64,000 nucleotides of DNA from Nocardia sp. XZ_19_385 (GCF_015355755.1 NZ_JACVEE010000003.1:744001-808000), one strand, 5' to 3'; shown: positions 16,824-27,100, counted from the stretch's first letter. Notes: a model not told the origin generated them from the sequence alone. Numbers and translations are program-made.

Positions 16824-18275
16824 ATGGTGGCCGACGGTCGTGTCTCGGAGAACACCGCACTCATCGACATCCCGGACGAACATTTGATCGACCGCGTGTT
16901 GCGCCGTATCCCGGAGCGACCGCGCGTCCTCGCCTCCCCACCGTCCGCCAGCGACGCCACCGCTGTACACGGCGACATCGGACTCCCGTACCTGGGCCGG
17001 GCGCTGCAATACCTGCGCTGGGGCCCGGCGGAAATGATGGAACGGCACCGCCGCTACGGCCCCGTGTCGATGTCGCGATCGCTCGGCGTCGAACGGGTGC
17101 TGGTCACCGGCCCGGAGGCGATCGACCAGGTCCTGGGCATCCGCCGCCGGGACTTCGGCCAGGGCTGGAACTACTTCATCGAGCCCTTCTTCGGGCGCGG
17201 TCTGCTGCTCCTCGAATTCGACGAGCACATGTTCCACCGGCGGATCATGCAACAGGCGTTCACCCGCGACCGCCTCGAAGCCCATCTGAGCGCACTGGTT
17301 CCGGCGGCACGGTCCGCGGTACGGCAATGGGTGCCCGCGGATGCGGCGAGCGAGACCGTCAGCCTGTACCCGACGATCAAGAACCTGACCTTGGATATCG
17401 CGGGCGAGACATTCATGGCCGCCGACGTCGGCTCCCGGCGCCGCGAACTCATCGATGCTTTCATCGCGTGCACACATGCAGGCCTTGCCACCATCCGGCA
17501 CTCGGTGCCGGGCGGCCGCTGGCGGGCCGGTCTACGCGGCCGCCAGGTCCTCGAGCAGTACTTCACCGAAATGCTCCCGGAGAAACGACGCGGGAACTCA
17601 CCAGACTTCTTCTCCGGCCTGTGCCATGCCCGCAGCGAGGACGGCGAGGTCTTCAGCGACGCCGACGTCGTCAACCACATGATCTTCCTGATCATGGCCG
17701 CCCACGACACCACCACGACCACAGCCACCGCCGTCGCCTACTACCTGGGCAAACACCCCGAATGGCAGCAGCGAGTCCGCGCCGAGGTGCTGGCGTCGGG
17801 CGAAGCCTCGACCATCACCGACCTCGACGGCCTACGCGACCTCGACCTGGTGATCAAGGAAAGCCTCCGCCTGATGCCCCCGGTCCCCGCCTTCGTCCGC
17901 CGAGCCGTCCGCGACACCGAGATCCTCGGCCACTACATCCCCGCCGGCACCCCCGTCGACCTGGCCTACCACGTCAACCACCTACTGCCCGACCTGTGGA
18001 CCCGCCCAGAACAATTCGACCCCGAACGCTTCGCCCCCGACCGGCGCGAGGACAAATCCCACCGTCTGGCCTGGGTCCCCTTCGGAGCCGGGGCACACAA
18101 ATGCATCGGCATGCACTTCGGAACATTCGAGGTAAAAACCCTCATCGCCGAAATGGTGCGAGCCTACGAATGGACCCTGCCCGCGGACTACCGAATGCCC
18201 TGGGGCTTCACCACGATCCCCTTCCCGCGCGACGACGCCCCCGTCACCCTGCGCCGCCGCTCGAACGCCCAATAA
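16824..18275 (+). CDS. Cytochrome P450 monooxygenase
   Basis: A soluble bacterial P450 of 483 aa. The I-helix carries AAHDTTTT (oxygen activation), the K-helix ESLRL gives the ExxR pair, and the heme-thiolate loop is FGAGAHKCIG with Cys about 427. It is longer than the usual 400-residue class, with an N-terminal extension of about 50 residues and no membrane anchor. It binds heme and needs ferredoxin/reductase partners, neither of which is adjacent. Substrate and CYP family cannot be given. The ATG follows RBS TGGAGG by 6 nt. Confidence 0.92.
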   Translation: MVADGRVSENTALIDIPDEHLIDRVLRRIPERPRVLASPPSASDATAVHGDIGLPYLGRALQYLRWGPAEMMERHRRYGPVSMSRSLGVERVLVTGPEAIDQVLGIRRRDFGQGWNYFIEPFFGRGLLLLEFDEHMFHRRIMQQAFTRDRLEAHLSALVPAARSAVRQWVPADAASETVSLYPTIKNLTLDIAGETFMAADVGSRRRELIDAFIACTHAGLATIRHSVPGGRWRAGLRGRQVLEQYFTEMLPEKRRGNSPDFFSGLCHARSEDGEVFSDADVVNHMIFLIMAAHDTTTTTATAVAYYLGKHPEWQQRVRAEVLASGEASTITDLDGLRDLDLVIKESLRLMPPVPAFVRRAVRDTEILGHYIPAGTPVDLAYHVNHLLPDLWTRPEQFDPERFAPDRREDKSHRLAWVPFGAGAHKCIGMHFGTFEVKTLIAEMVRAYEWTLPADYRMPWGFTTIPFPRDDAPVTLRRRSNAQ

Positions 18276-18327
18276 CCAGTACCTCAGGGCGAACGCCGAG
18301 CGCAGCGAGGCAAGCCCGAAGCAGTGC

Positions 18328-18358
18328 GGCACCGGGGAAGCGAAGCGCCCCCGGTGCC
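18328..18358 (+). terminator. Hairpin after the P450 gene
   Basis: A perfect 10-bp GC-rich stem (GGCACCGGGG with CCCCGGTGCC) and 11-nt loop about 50 bp after the P450 stop. It most likely terminates the P450 transcript. Confidence 0.6.
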
Positions 18359-18370
18359 CATCCGGACTCC

Positions 18371-18417
18371 GTAGTCGGGACGAAAGCCGAGCGCCAGCGA
18401 GGTGTCGTCCCGACTAC
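18371..18417 (-). terminator. Hairpin overlapping the 3' end of the serine hydrolase gene
   Basis: A perfect 13-bp stem, GTAGTCGGGACGA with TCGTCCCGACTAC, and a 21-nt loop. The right arm includes the stop codon of the minus-strand serine hydrolase gene, so the hairpin begins at its stop and can act for both convergent genes. Confidence 0.6.
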
Positions 18418-19313
18418 CTACCTTTGAGGAGCATTTCGGCGACCTTGGTGTCGGTATCGGCACCTTCGGTGTAGCCACCGTCCGCGCCTAGCGAACTCAT
18501 GATCGCAAGCGTGTAGCGCTCCTCCGGCCCGGCGAACCCAACCGAGTTGACCACCCAGCCACCCTGCTCAGCCGACCACCCGTTCTTCAAACCTGGCCGC
18601 ATCTTCGCCCCCGCGCCCCAAACACCCCAGTGCTGGTTGTAATCCACCGACCGCATCCGATCCAGCAGATACGCGCGATCATCAGGATGCATCCGGGTAA
18701 GCACGTAATCCATCAACCGATCGAGATCGGCGACGGTGCACTTCTGGAACGACCAGTCCGGGAACATAGCGGTGGTGGTCGGCTGCGGCACCAGGCCCAC
18801 CATGCCGTTCGTGCGGAACGCGTTGTTGAACGCCATCCGGTCGAAACCGGAGTACTTCTGCCAGAGGATGTCGGTGGCGGTGTCGTCGGAGGTGGCCAGC
18901 ATCGATTCCATCAGGCCGCGATCGTCCGGGCCGAGCCCGATCGCGCCGACGCGGGCGCGGTTGAGCAGGTCGACGGCGATGGCGAGTTTGATGGTGGAGG
19001 CGGTCCACACCGCGTTCTCCGCATGCTCGTTGGCGTAGACGCCGCCGGTCACGCGGTCCCGGACGATGTAGCCGGTGACGCCGGGGCGGGATTTCAGGTA
19101 GGCGTCGACACGATCGATGCGGTTGCTCAGATCGGCGTCGAAACCGGGAATTGTCCGGGTCAGCGCGGGCGGCGCGGCCTGGGCGTCGGGCACCAGCGCG
19201 GGCGCTGTGGGGATCAGTACCGCCGCGGCGGCGAGGACACAAGCTGATGCGGCCACGCGGGGAAGTGCACCGGTGCCGGCCAAGGGGTAACGCACGAGGG
19301 AACACATTGGCAC
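18414..19313 (-). CDS. Exported class A beta-lactamase-like serine hydrolase
   Basis: A 299-residue penicillin-recognising serine hydrolase. An N-terminal signal segment of about 46 residues ends near DAQAA. The catalytic tetrad STIK is at 106-109, an SDN-like SDD at 142-144 and a KTG-like KNG at about 243-245. The missing Asn in SDN and the lack of an obvious ExxLN omega motif make a true beta-lactamase less certain; a peptidoglycan enzyme or an inactive relative is possible. Part of this gene (about codons 115-165) has a diverged copy lying antisense inside recC. Confidence 0.8.
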   Translation of the reverse strand: MPMCSLVRYPLAGTGALPRVAASACVLAAAAVLIPTAPALVPDAQAAPPALTRTIPGFDADLSNRIDRVDAYLKSRPGVTGYIVRDRVTGGVYANEHAENAVWTASTIKLAIAVDLLNRARVGAIGLGPDDRGLMESMLATSDDTATDILWQKYSGFDRMAFNNAFRTNGMVGLVPQPTTTAMFPDWSFQKCTVADLDRLMDYVLTRMHPDDRAYLLDRMRSVDYNQHWGVWGAGAKMRPGLKNGWSAEQGGWVVNSVGFAGPEERYTLAIMSSLGADGGYTEGADTDTKVAEMLLKGR

Positions 19314-19406
19314 ATCGGCCCGTTGGGCGCACGTCTTGAGCTCGGCGCGGCGGTGTGTTATTCGCGACGCTACCGTTCGGGCAATCCGGTTCGGGCCGAG
19401 CCGAAT

Positions 19407-19664
19407 TCAGCGGAAGGCGGCAAGCAGCTCTTCGACGGTGCGGCCGTTGAGGCGATAGCAGTGCTCGAAAGCCTCGGTGTGACGGTCTCGTGGCCAGGTC
19501 TGTAGGACTACGGTGCGGCCGAAGAAACGTGAGTTGACCAACTCCCATTGGTCACCGACGCGGCGGACTGTGAATCCGGCTCTCGGAACCAGGGGAATCA
19601 CCTTCGCTGCCATTGACGCGAACCAGCCTTTCGATCCAGCTTCCCGTCCTCCCCGGTTGAGCAC
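19407..19664 (-). CDS. Small conserved-looking protein of unknown function
   Basis: An 85-residue ORF with good third-position GC. It reads as a small beta-strand plus helix protein: VRRVGDQWELVNSRFFG, then HTEAFEHCYRLNGRTVEELL. A start at 19613 (MAAKVIPLVPRAG) would give 68 residues and may be the true one; neither start has a strong RBS. The 19314-19406 gap before the serine hydrolase shows nothing further. No family recognised. Confidence 0.5.
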   Translation of the reverse strand: MLNRGGREAGSKGWFASMAAKVIPLVPRAGFTVRRVGDQWELVNSRFFGRTVVLQTWPRDRHTEAFEHCYRLNGRTVEELLAAFR

Positions 19665-19789
19665 TGTCGCACATCGTTTCGCGCGAGCGGCCGTGACACG
19701 GCCGAGAAAACTGTTCGCGTGTGGCTTAATTCACTCGCGTGGCGTGGGCCGGTGTGGTTGCGGAGGAGTCGCTGGCGTATAAACGACCA

Positions 19790-22700
19790 ATGCCGCTGCA
19801 CATCCACCGTGCCGAGCGCGCCGACATCCTGGCCGATTCGCTCGCCGCGCTGTTGGCGACGCCGTTGCACGATCCGTTCGCCGCGGAAGTGGTGGCGGTG
19901 CCCGCCAAAGGCGTGGAACGTTGGGTGACGCAACGACTCTCGACGGTGCTGGGCGTTTCGGGTGGTTCGACCGATGGGGTGGCGGCGAACATTCGGTTCC
20001 CCTCACCTGCTGCGCTGGTGGCAGAGGTGCTCGCCGCGGTGGGCGGGGTGCGGCCCGAGGACGATCCGTGGGCGAGCGAGCGTGTGGTGTGGACGCTGCT
20101 GGGCGTGATCGATGCGGCGCTGCCGGAACCGTGGTGCGCGGTGCTGGCGCGGCACCTCGGCGCGTCCGAACCGACCGGTCGTGACCATCGGGCGGGCCGG
20201 CGCTACGCCACCGCCGCCCGGCTCGCGGCCCTCTTCGACAGCTACGCGGCGCAGCGCCCGGCCCTGATCAACGATTGGGCGGCAGGCGCGGACACCGACG
20301 GTGCCGGGCAGCCGGTCCCCGACGATCTGCTGTGGCAGCCGAACCTGTGGCGCCGTCTGCGCGCCGCGGTGGGTGCCCCGAGCCCCGCCGAACGCCTGGA
20401 AGCCGCCTGTGCCCGCCTGCGCGCCGAACCGGCTTCCGTCGAACTGCCGCAACGTCTTTCGGTCTTCGGCGCGACGCGCCTGCCCGCCGACCAGCTCGCG
20501 GTCCTGTCCGCGCTGGGCGAAGGGCGCGAGGTGCACCTGTGGCTGTCCCACCCCAGCCCCGCCATGTGGTCGACTCTGGCCCAGCTGCCCCCGGCGAACT
20601 CCCGCGCCGCCGACACCACTACCACTGCGATCCGCCACCCCCTGTTGTCCGGTCTCGCCGGCGACGTGCGGGAGCTGCAACAGCGCTTGCACACGGTCGC
20701 CGACACACACGTGACAACGTCGACCGGAGGGAAGGCTGCACAGACGAATTCGGCTGCGACAGGTCAGCTGCTCGGAGCTAACTCCGCGACGGTGGGCGAG
20801 GACTTGCCTGACACCTCCTTTGCGCCTGCGGCATCGGCGCTTGGCGGCGACTCCGCGATGATCGAACGCCATGCGTTCGAACCCGGCGTACTTCTGCCGG
20901 AGGGCGTCAGTGGCGGTGTCCTCGAAGATGGCCTCGATGGCGACTCGAACCGCGCTGGTCCGGGATCCGATCCGGTTGACGTGAGCGCTGCCGGGCGGAC
21001 GTTGCTTGCGTCGATCCAGGCGGGGATTCGGGATGATCGGTGGCCGCCCGCGCCGGGTGCGTATGTGGCGGACGGCAGCATTGAGGTGCACGCGTGTCAT
21101 GGGCCGACGCGGCAGGTGGAGGTGCTGCGGGAGTGTCTGCTCGGGTTGTTCGCGGCGGATCCGACGTTGGAGCCGCGGGATGTGCTGATCATGTGTCCCG
21201 AGGTGGAGGCGTTCGCGCCGCTGGTGCGGGCGGCGTTCGGGGCGACGGGATCGGCTGAGGGAGTGCGGGATTCGGCGCATCCCGCGCATCTGCTGCGGGT
21301 GCGGCTGGCGGATCGGGGGCGCGGGGTCACCAATCCGATGCTCGCGGTGATCGCGACCCTGCTGGAGTTGGCCGACGGGCGGGTCACGGTGACCCAGGTG
21401 CTGGATCTGGCCGCGTCCGAAACTGTGCGCCGCCGTTGCGGTTTCGACGACGATGCGATCGAACGGTTGCGGGAGTGGGCCGCCGAATCGGGGGCGCGGT
21501 GGGGGATCGGGCAGCGGCAGCGCCAGGCGTTCGGGCTCGCCGATTTCGCACAGAACACCCTGAACGCCGCGGTGGACCGGATCCTGCTCGGCGTCACCGC
21601 CGACGAATCCGCCGATGACTGGCTGGATTTGGCGTTGCCGCTGGGCGATGTGGACTCCGGCGATGTCGACTTGGCCGGGCGCTTCGCCGAATTCGTCGAC
21701 CGGCTCGCGGTGTGCCTGCGTGATCTGCGGGGGCCGCGACCGGCCAGCGAATGGGCCGCGGTGCTGGCGCGCGCCCTCGACCTGCTCACCGATGTGCCCG
21801 AGCGCGACGCCTGGATTCGCGCGGAAGCCCGCCGCGAACTGACCGCCGCCACCGAGCACGCCGGGGATGTGCAGCTGCGGCTGCCCGATGTCGGTGTGCT
21901 GCTGGCGAATCGGCTCGCCGCGCGCCCGACCCGCGCGAACTTCCGCACCGGTGAGCTGACCGTCGCCACCATGACCCCGATGCGGTCGGTGCCGCACCGG
22001 GTGGTGGTGCTGCTCGGCCTCGACGACGACGTATTCCCCCGTGCGGGCGGCATCGACGGCGACGACGTGCTGGCCCGCAATCCGTTACTGGGCGAACGGG
22101 ATCCGCGCAGCGAGGACCGCCAGCTCCTGCTGGACGCGATCATGGCCGCGCAGGACAAGCTGCTGCTGTTCCACACCGGCGCGGACCCTGTGATGGGCAC
22201 CAAGCGCCCACCCGCGATCCCGGTCGCCGAGGTCCTCGACGCCGTGCGCGGCTACCTGGGTGACGACGCCGACGCGGTGGTGACGAGGCACCCCCTGCAG
22301 AGCTTCGATCGCCGGAACTTCCACGCGGACAAGCCGTTCAGTTTCGACACTGTGGCCCTGGCCGGAGCCGTCGCCGTCGCGGCGCCTCCGCGTCCGCGCC
22401 CGGCATTCCTGCCGGAACCCTTGCCCACCCCCGAACTCGGCGACGTCGCCCTGACCGACTTGATGGCCTTCGTCGAACACCCCATCCGCGCGTTCCTGTG
22501 GCAGCGGCTCGGCCTGCGCGTCCCCGAACACGACGAGGACATCGCCGACCGCCTGCCCATCGAACTCGACGGCCTCGCGAAATGGGAACTGGGCGAACGC
22601 ATGCTGACCGCCCGCCTCACCGGCGCCGACCCCTCCGGTCTGCGCGCGGCCGAATGGCGTCGCGGCACCCTCCCGCCCTTCGGCCTCGGTGGCGCCGTCC

Positions 22701-23377
22701 TCGACGAAATCGAGCACACCGTCGACAAACTCGTGCGCGCCTCCCTCCCGGAATACCAAAGCCCCGCCCGCGCAGTGGATATCGCCATCGACCTCGGCGG
22801 CGGCCGCCGCCTCACCGGCACCGTCCCGGAGGTGCACGGCGAAACCCTGGTCCGCACCACCTACTCCCGCCTCGCCCCGAAACACCGCGTCGCCGCCTGG
22901 GTTTCGCTGCTCGCCCTCGCAGCCACCGAAGACCGCTCCTGGCGCGCCGTCACCACCGGCCGCGGCCAATTCCACCGCCCCGCTTGGCGTTCGGTCCTCA
23001 CCGCCCCCGACCGCCCCGCCGCCCTCACCGCCTTACGCGACCTCGTCAAACTCCGCGACGCCGGCCTCTGCGAACCCCTCCCCATCACCCCCACCGCCAC
23101 CGCCACCTACGCCGAACGTCGCCTCCGCGGCTCCTCGGCCGAAGAAGCCTGCACCGCCGCCGAACGCGAATTCAACGGCGGCCCCAACGGCCCAGCCGCT
23201 TTCGGCGACCACACCGACCGCCACCTCCGCTACATCTGGGGCCCCACCCCCCGCCTCGACGACCTCATGTCCACCCCCGCCCCCGCCGGCGAACCCGCCG
23301 AAACCACCCACTTCGGCGCCCTCGCCCGCCGCCTCTGGACCCCCCTCCTGTCCGCCGAAACCCAGGGCCAACCATGA
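19790..23377 (+). CDS. recC: RecBCD subunit RecC
   Basis: RecC (1195 aa) holds the nuclease-helicase complex on a DNA end and recognises regulatory sequences. Family text is clear: VPAKGVERWVTQRLS, DDLLWQPNLWRRLR, IEVHACHGPTRQVEVLRE, LMFAFVEHPIRAFL-type late motifs, and AFGDHTDRHLRYIWG at the end. It is longer than the roughly 1100 residues of mycobacterial RecC, and residues about 304-400 are a low-complexity insertion between RELQQRL and the HACHGP region. Part of that insertion derives from an antisense beta-lactamase-like gene. I use the ATG at 19790 (MPLHIHRAERAD). The stop overlaps the next ORF by ATGA. Confidence 0.92.
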   Translation: MPLHIHRAERADILADSLAALLATPLHDPFAAEVVAVPAKGVERWVTQRLSTVLGVSGGSTDGVAANIRFPSPAALVAEVLAAVGGVRPEDDPWASERVVWTLLGVIDAALPEPWCAVLARHLGASEPTGRDHRAGRRYATAARLAALFDSYAAQRPALINDWAAGADTDGAGQPVPDDLLWQPNLWRRLRAAVGAPSPAERLEAACARLRAEPASVELPQRLSVFGATRLPADQLAVLSALGEGREVHLWLSHPSPAMWSTLAQLPPANSRAADTTTTAIRHPLLSGLAGDVRELQQRLHTVADTHVTTSTGGKAAQTNSAATGQLLGANSATVGEDLPDTSFAPAASALGGDSAMIERHAFEPGVLLPEGVSGGVLEDGLDGDSNRAGPGSDPVDVSAAGRTLLASIQAGIRDDRWPPAPGAYVADGSIEVHACHGPTRQVEVLRECLLGLFAADPTLEPRDVLIMCPEVEAFAPLVRAAFGATGSAEGVRDSAHPAHLLRVRLADRGRGVTNPMLAVIATLLELADGRVTVTQVLDLAASETVRRRCGFDDDAIERLREWAAESGARWGIGQRQRQAFGLADFAQNTLNAAVDRILLGVTADESADDWLDLALPLGDVDSGDVDLAGRFAEFVDRLAVCLRDLRGPRPASEWAAVLARALDLLTDVPERDAWIRAEARRELTAATEHAGDVQLRLPDVGVLLANRLAARPTRANFRTGELTVATMTPMRSVPHRVVVLLGLDDDVFPRAGGIDGDDVLARNPLLGERDPRSEDRQLLLDAIMAAQDKLLLFHTGADPVMGTKRPPAIPVAEVLDAVRGYLGDDADAVVTRHPLQSFDRRNFHADKPFSFDTVALAGAVAVAAPPRPRPAFLPEPLPTPELGDVALTDLMAFVEHPIRAFLWQRLGLRVPEHDEDIADRLPIELDGLAKWELGERMLTARLTGADPSGLRAAEWRRGTLPPFGLGGAVLDEIEHTVDKLVRASLPEYQSPARAVDIAIDLGGGRRLTGTVPEVHGETLVRTTYSRLAPKHRVAAWVSLLALAATEDRSWRAVTTGRGQFHRPAWRSVLTAPDRPAALTALRDLVKLRDAGLCEPLPITPTATATYAERRLRGSSAEEACTAAEREFNGGPNGPAAFGDHTDRHLRYIWGPTPRLDDLMSTPAPAGEPAETTHFGALARRLWTPLLSAETQGQP
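20864..20987 (-). pseudogene. Antisense fragment of a class A beta-lactamase-like gene embedded in recC
   Basis: Read on the minus strand, this stretch encodes IEAIFEDTATDALRQKYAGF followed by ERMAF. It matches MLATSDDTATDILWQKYSGF / DRMAF of the serine hydrolase at 18414-19313. At DNA level 20864-20932 aligns with 18828-18896 with about 11 differences in 69 bases by eye. Weaker similarity, with small gaps, continues to about 20987. In recC's frame the same bases code part of a Gly/Asp/Ser-rich loop. The remnant has no start and is not expressed as a hydrolase. Confidence 0.75.
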
Positions 23378-24129
23378 CGCCCCCACTCGTGGCCCCTCAC
23401 CTTTCGCTCCGTTTCTCGCCCCTTCGCGGCAGCCGCCTGAGCGTGTCGGGAAGCGGCGTTGAGGCGGGATCGCCGACGATGACGTCCGCGTTCCTGATCG
23501 ACAACCTTTCGCGTCATTCCGCGCCCCTCCGCAGCGGGCGCCTGAGCGTGTCGGGAAGTGGCGACAATGCGGGAGCGCCAACGATGACGTTGTCGATTCT
23601 GATCGACCGCCCTTCGAGCCGCTCCTCTCTCCACCGCAGCGGCCGCCCGACCGCGCCTGGAGGCAGCGATACGGCGGGGTCGCCGACGCTGACGACCAGC
23701 GCGGCATCGTCGTTGTCGTCGCGCATCTGCATCAGTCGTCCCGGGCTGATGCGAGGGGGTGATGTGGTGCTCGAAGCGCCGATCACGCCGACGCGCAGGG
23801 CAAGCGTGTCCGTTAACACCGGTGGACCTCGTGGGCGCCGTCCGTTGCGGTCGGCACGCGCCCGGCGGCGGAGCGGTTCGTGGTGTCGGCGTGTTCGTCG
23901 CGATGCTTCACAGCATTGGTTGATGCCTCACAGCGCGTGCAGCCGGTTGGTGGGGCTGCGAGGCGATAACACGGGTTGTGAAGCGGGTTGGGTGGGCATG
24001 ATCAACAAGGACACGCGGGTGGGGGTGCGGGGTCTGCCGCGTGGTGGGTGGTTCGATCGGGGTGGGTTGTGCGTTGTCGAGCGGGAAGTGGGGTCGCCCA
24101 TGCGGGGTGCCGGGTGGTGTCGCCGATGA
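23374..24129 (+). CDS. Unknown ORF between recC and recB, coupled by ATGA at both ends
   Basis: An uninterrupted 251-codon frame fills the gap between recC and recB. Its ATG overlaps the recC stop and its stop overlaps the recB start, both as ATGA. The first 110 codons hold three 35-residue repeats containing RLSVSGSG and AG(S/A)PTMT; the second half is Arg/Gly/Trp-rich and looks less like protein. No family is recognised. It may be a real small protein, or inserted DNA that happens to keep the frame open and so preserves coupling between recC and recB. Related genomes usually have recC next to recB. Confidence 0.35.
   Translation: MTPPLVAPHLSLRFSPLRGSRLSVSGSGVEAGSPTMTSAFLIDNLSRHSAPLRSGRLSVSGSGDNAGAPTMTLSILIDRPSSRSSLHRSGRPTAPGGSDTAGSPTLTTSAASSLSSRICISRPGLMRGGDVVLEAPITPTRRASVSVNTGGPRGRRPLRSARARRRSGSWCRRVRRDASQHWLMPHSACSRLVGLRGDNTGCEAGWVGMINKDTRVGVRGLPRGGWFDRGGLCVVEREVGSPMRGAGWCRR
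23401..23715 (+). repeat. Three 105-bp imperfect tandem repeats between recC and recB
   Basis: Units start about 23401, 23506 and 23611. Anchors are GCCTGAGCGTGTCGGGAAG at 23435 and 23540, with a diverged copy at 23645, so the period is exactly 105 bp, a multiple of three. The first two units are most alike and the third has drifted. Confidence 0.75.
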
Positions 24130-27100
24130 CCGTGCAGGATTTGGCGTTTGCGGCGGAGGAGTTGGCGGAGCCGGGGCGGTTCGATGCGTTCGGGGCGTTG
24201 CCGAGTGGGACAACTGTGCTGGAAGCCAGTGCGGGGACCGGGAAGACGCATGCCATCGTGGGGTTGGCGGTGCGGTATGTGGCCGAGGTCGGGATCGATG
24301 TTTCGCAGTTGCTGCTGGTGACGTTCAGTCGGGCGGCGACGCAGGAGTTGCGGGAGCGGGCGCGGGATCGGTTCGTTGTGGTGGCGGCGGCGCTGGGGGA
24401 TCCGGAGTTGGCGCGGGCGCACAGTGATGAGTTGGTTCGGCATCTGGCGCAGGCGGATTCGGGGGAGGTGCGGCGTCGGCGGGAGCGGTTGCTGGTAGCG
24501 CTGTCGGACTTCGATGCGGGCACGATTGTCACCACGCACAGTTTTTGTCAGCGGATGCTCGATGAGCTGGGGCTGGCGGGGGAGCATGATCCCGGGGCGC
24601 GGCTTGTCGAGACTGTCGACGAGGTGGTGCAGACAGTTGCCGACGACCTGTACCTGCATCGGTACGCGCGTGCCGAACCGCCGTTTTCGCTGAAGGAGGC
24701 GCATACCCTCGCCTTGGCGGCGGTGCGTGATCGGCATGCGCGGTTGGTGCCCGAGGGTGACGGTGCGGCGGGGCAGCGGGTCGCCTTCGCTGCTGCGGTG
24801 CGGACGGAAACCGAACGCCGCAAACGGCTTTCGGGATTGCGTGACTTCGATGATCTGCTGGTCCTGCTGCACGATGTGCTCGCGGACCCGGAGCACGGCC
24901 CACGCGCCTGCGCGCGCATCCGCGCCCGCTACCGGGTGGCGCTGGTCGACGAGTTCCAGGACACCGACCCGCTGCAGTGGGACATCCTGCGCCTCGCCTT
25001 CCACGGGCACACCACGATGGTGCTGGTCGGCGACCCGAAACAGGCGATCTACGCGTTCCGCGGCGCGGAGGTGCTCAGTTACCTCGACGCTGTCGCGCAC
25101 GCCGACAGCCGCTGCGAACTCGACACCAACTGGCGCAGTGACGCGGGATTGCTCGCCGCGCTGGACCACCTGCACGGTGGAGCGGCGTTGGGACACAAGG
25201 AGATCACCGTCTATCCGGTGGCGGCGACCCGTCCTTGGACGCGCTTGTCCGGCCCGGACGATCTCATCACACCGCTGCGGCTGCGCTGCCTGCCGCGCAC
25301 CGGCGCGGGTGCGCTCAACAAGTCCGGCTTCCCGGCCGTTGGCCGTCTGCGCGCTAAGGTCGCCGAGGATCTCGCCGCCGATATCGTGCGCGTGCTCGAA
25401 TCCGGGACCTTGATCGCCGACAATCATCCGGGCGCGCCCGATTCCGGCACCGAGGCACGGGACGACGTCGGCATCGATTCCGGGACCGCGGCATCGGACA
25501 GCGCCGGAATCGGCTCCGGCTCAACCGGTATCGCCGACACGAGCGGGATTCCGCGTCGCCTCCTCGGCCCCGGCGACATCGCCGTGCTGGTGCGAACACG
25601 CTCCCAAATCGATGTGGTGCGTGCCGCTCTGGACAAGGTCGGCGTCGCCTCCGTGCTGGCGGGCGGCACCAGCGTGTTCGCGACCGCGAGCGCCACCGAC
25701 TGGCTGTGGGTGCTGCGCGCGCTGGAACAGCCGCACCGTTCCGACCGCGTGCGGCTGGCCGCGTGCACGCCACTGTTCGGCGTCACCGCCGCCGAGATCG
25801 ATAGTGGTGGAGCGGATCTCGTCGGCCGGGTCAGTGCCCAGCTGCGCGACGCGAGTCGCCTGTTCGTCCGCGCCGGATTCGCCGCCGTCTTCGAAAAGCT
25901 CTCGGCGGAAACGAATCTGGCGCAGCGGCTACTGACGGTCGAGAACGGGGAGCGCGAGCTCACCGACCTCCGCCACATCGCCCAGCTGCTGGATCAGGTG
26001 TCGCTCACCGAAGGGCTGGGCCTGACCGCGTTGACCCGCTGGCTCACCGACCGGGTGCGCGACCCCGCCTCCGGCTCGGTAGCCGACCGCAGCCGCCGCC
26101 TGGACCGCGACGCCGCCGCCGTGCAGATCGCCACCGTGCACGCCAGCAAGGGACTCGAATTCCCGGTCGTATATCTGCCTTTCGCCTGGGACAGCGCGAA
26201 GAACCCGTACCCGGCGACGCTGCTGTTCCACGACGACACCGGCGCCCGCGTGCTCGATGTCGGCGGCCAGGAAGCTCCCGGCTACGCGGAACGCAAGCTG
26301 CGCAGCGAAGCCGAGGAGGCGGGGGAGGAGCTGCGCCTGCTCTACGTCGCGCTGACCCGCGCCATGTGCCAGGTCGTCGCCTGGTGGGCGCCCGCGATCA
26401 CCACCGCTTCAGCCCCGCTGCACCGCATGATCCTCGGCCGCCCCGACGGCGGCGACATCGTCCCGAACCGGGCCTCGGTACCCGCCGACGCGGTTGCGGT
26501 GCAATCCATTTCGGCCTGGGCGGCATCGGCCCCCGAGGCGATCTCGGTGACCGGAGTCGACACCGCCGAAGCGGTGGAACTCCGCCGCGTCCGCAAGGAC
26601 CCGATCACCGGCGACCTCGCCGCCGCCTCCTTCGAACGCACCCTGGACCAGCAGTGGCGGCGCACCTCCTACTCCGCCCTCACCGCGGGCGCCCATGACG
26701 TCGCTCAGAGCGTCGAGCCCGAGGACGAGCACGGCGCCGCCGACGAGCCCGCCACCCCGCTCCTCGACGACACCGAACTCCCCACCGCCGCACCATCATT
26801 GATGAACGCCCTGCCCTACGGCGCGGACTTCGGCACGCTCGTCCACGGTGTCCTGGAAGTGATCGATCGCGACGTCCCCGACCTCGCTACCGAGGTGCAC
26901 ACCCGCAGCCGCGCCGCCATCGATGAACTCCTGGCCGACATCGATCCGTCTCTGCTCGGCGACGCCCTGCTCGCCGTCCTCCGCACCCCGCTCGGATTCG
27001 GCACCCTCGCAGACATTTCCGGCCGCGACCAACTCAACGAGCTCGACTTCGAACTCCCACTCTCCGGCGGCGACACCCCCGCCGCCCACACCGCCACCCT

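Noticed and set aside
20003..21997. 664-codon ORF antisense to recC
   Set aside because: Mostly a shadow of recC. Only the short stretch near 20864-20987 has meaning, as a beta-lactamase-like remnant.
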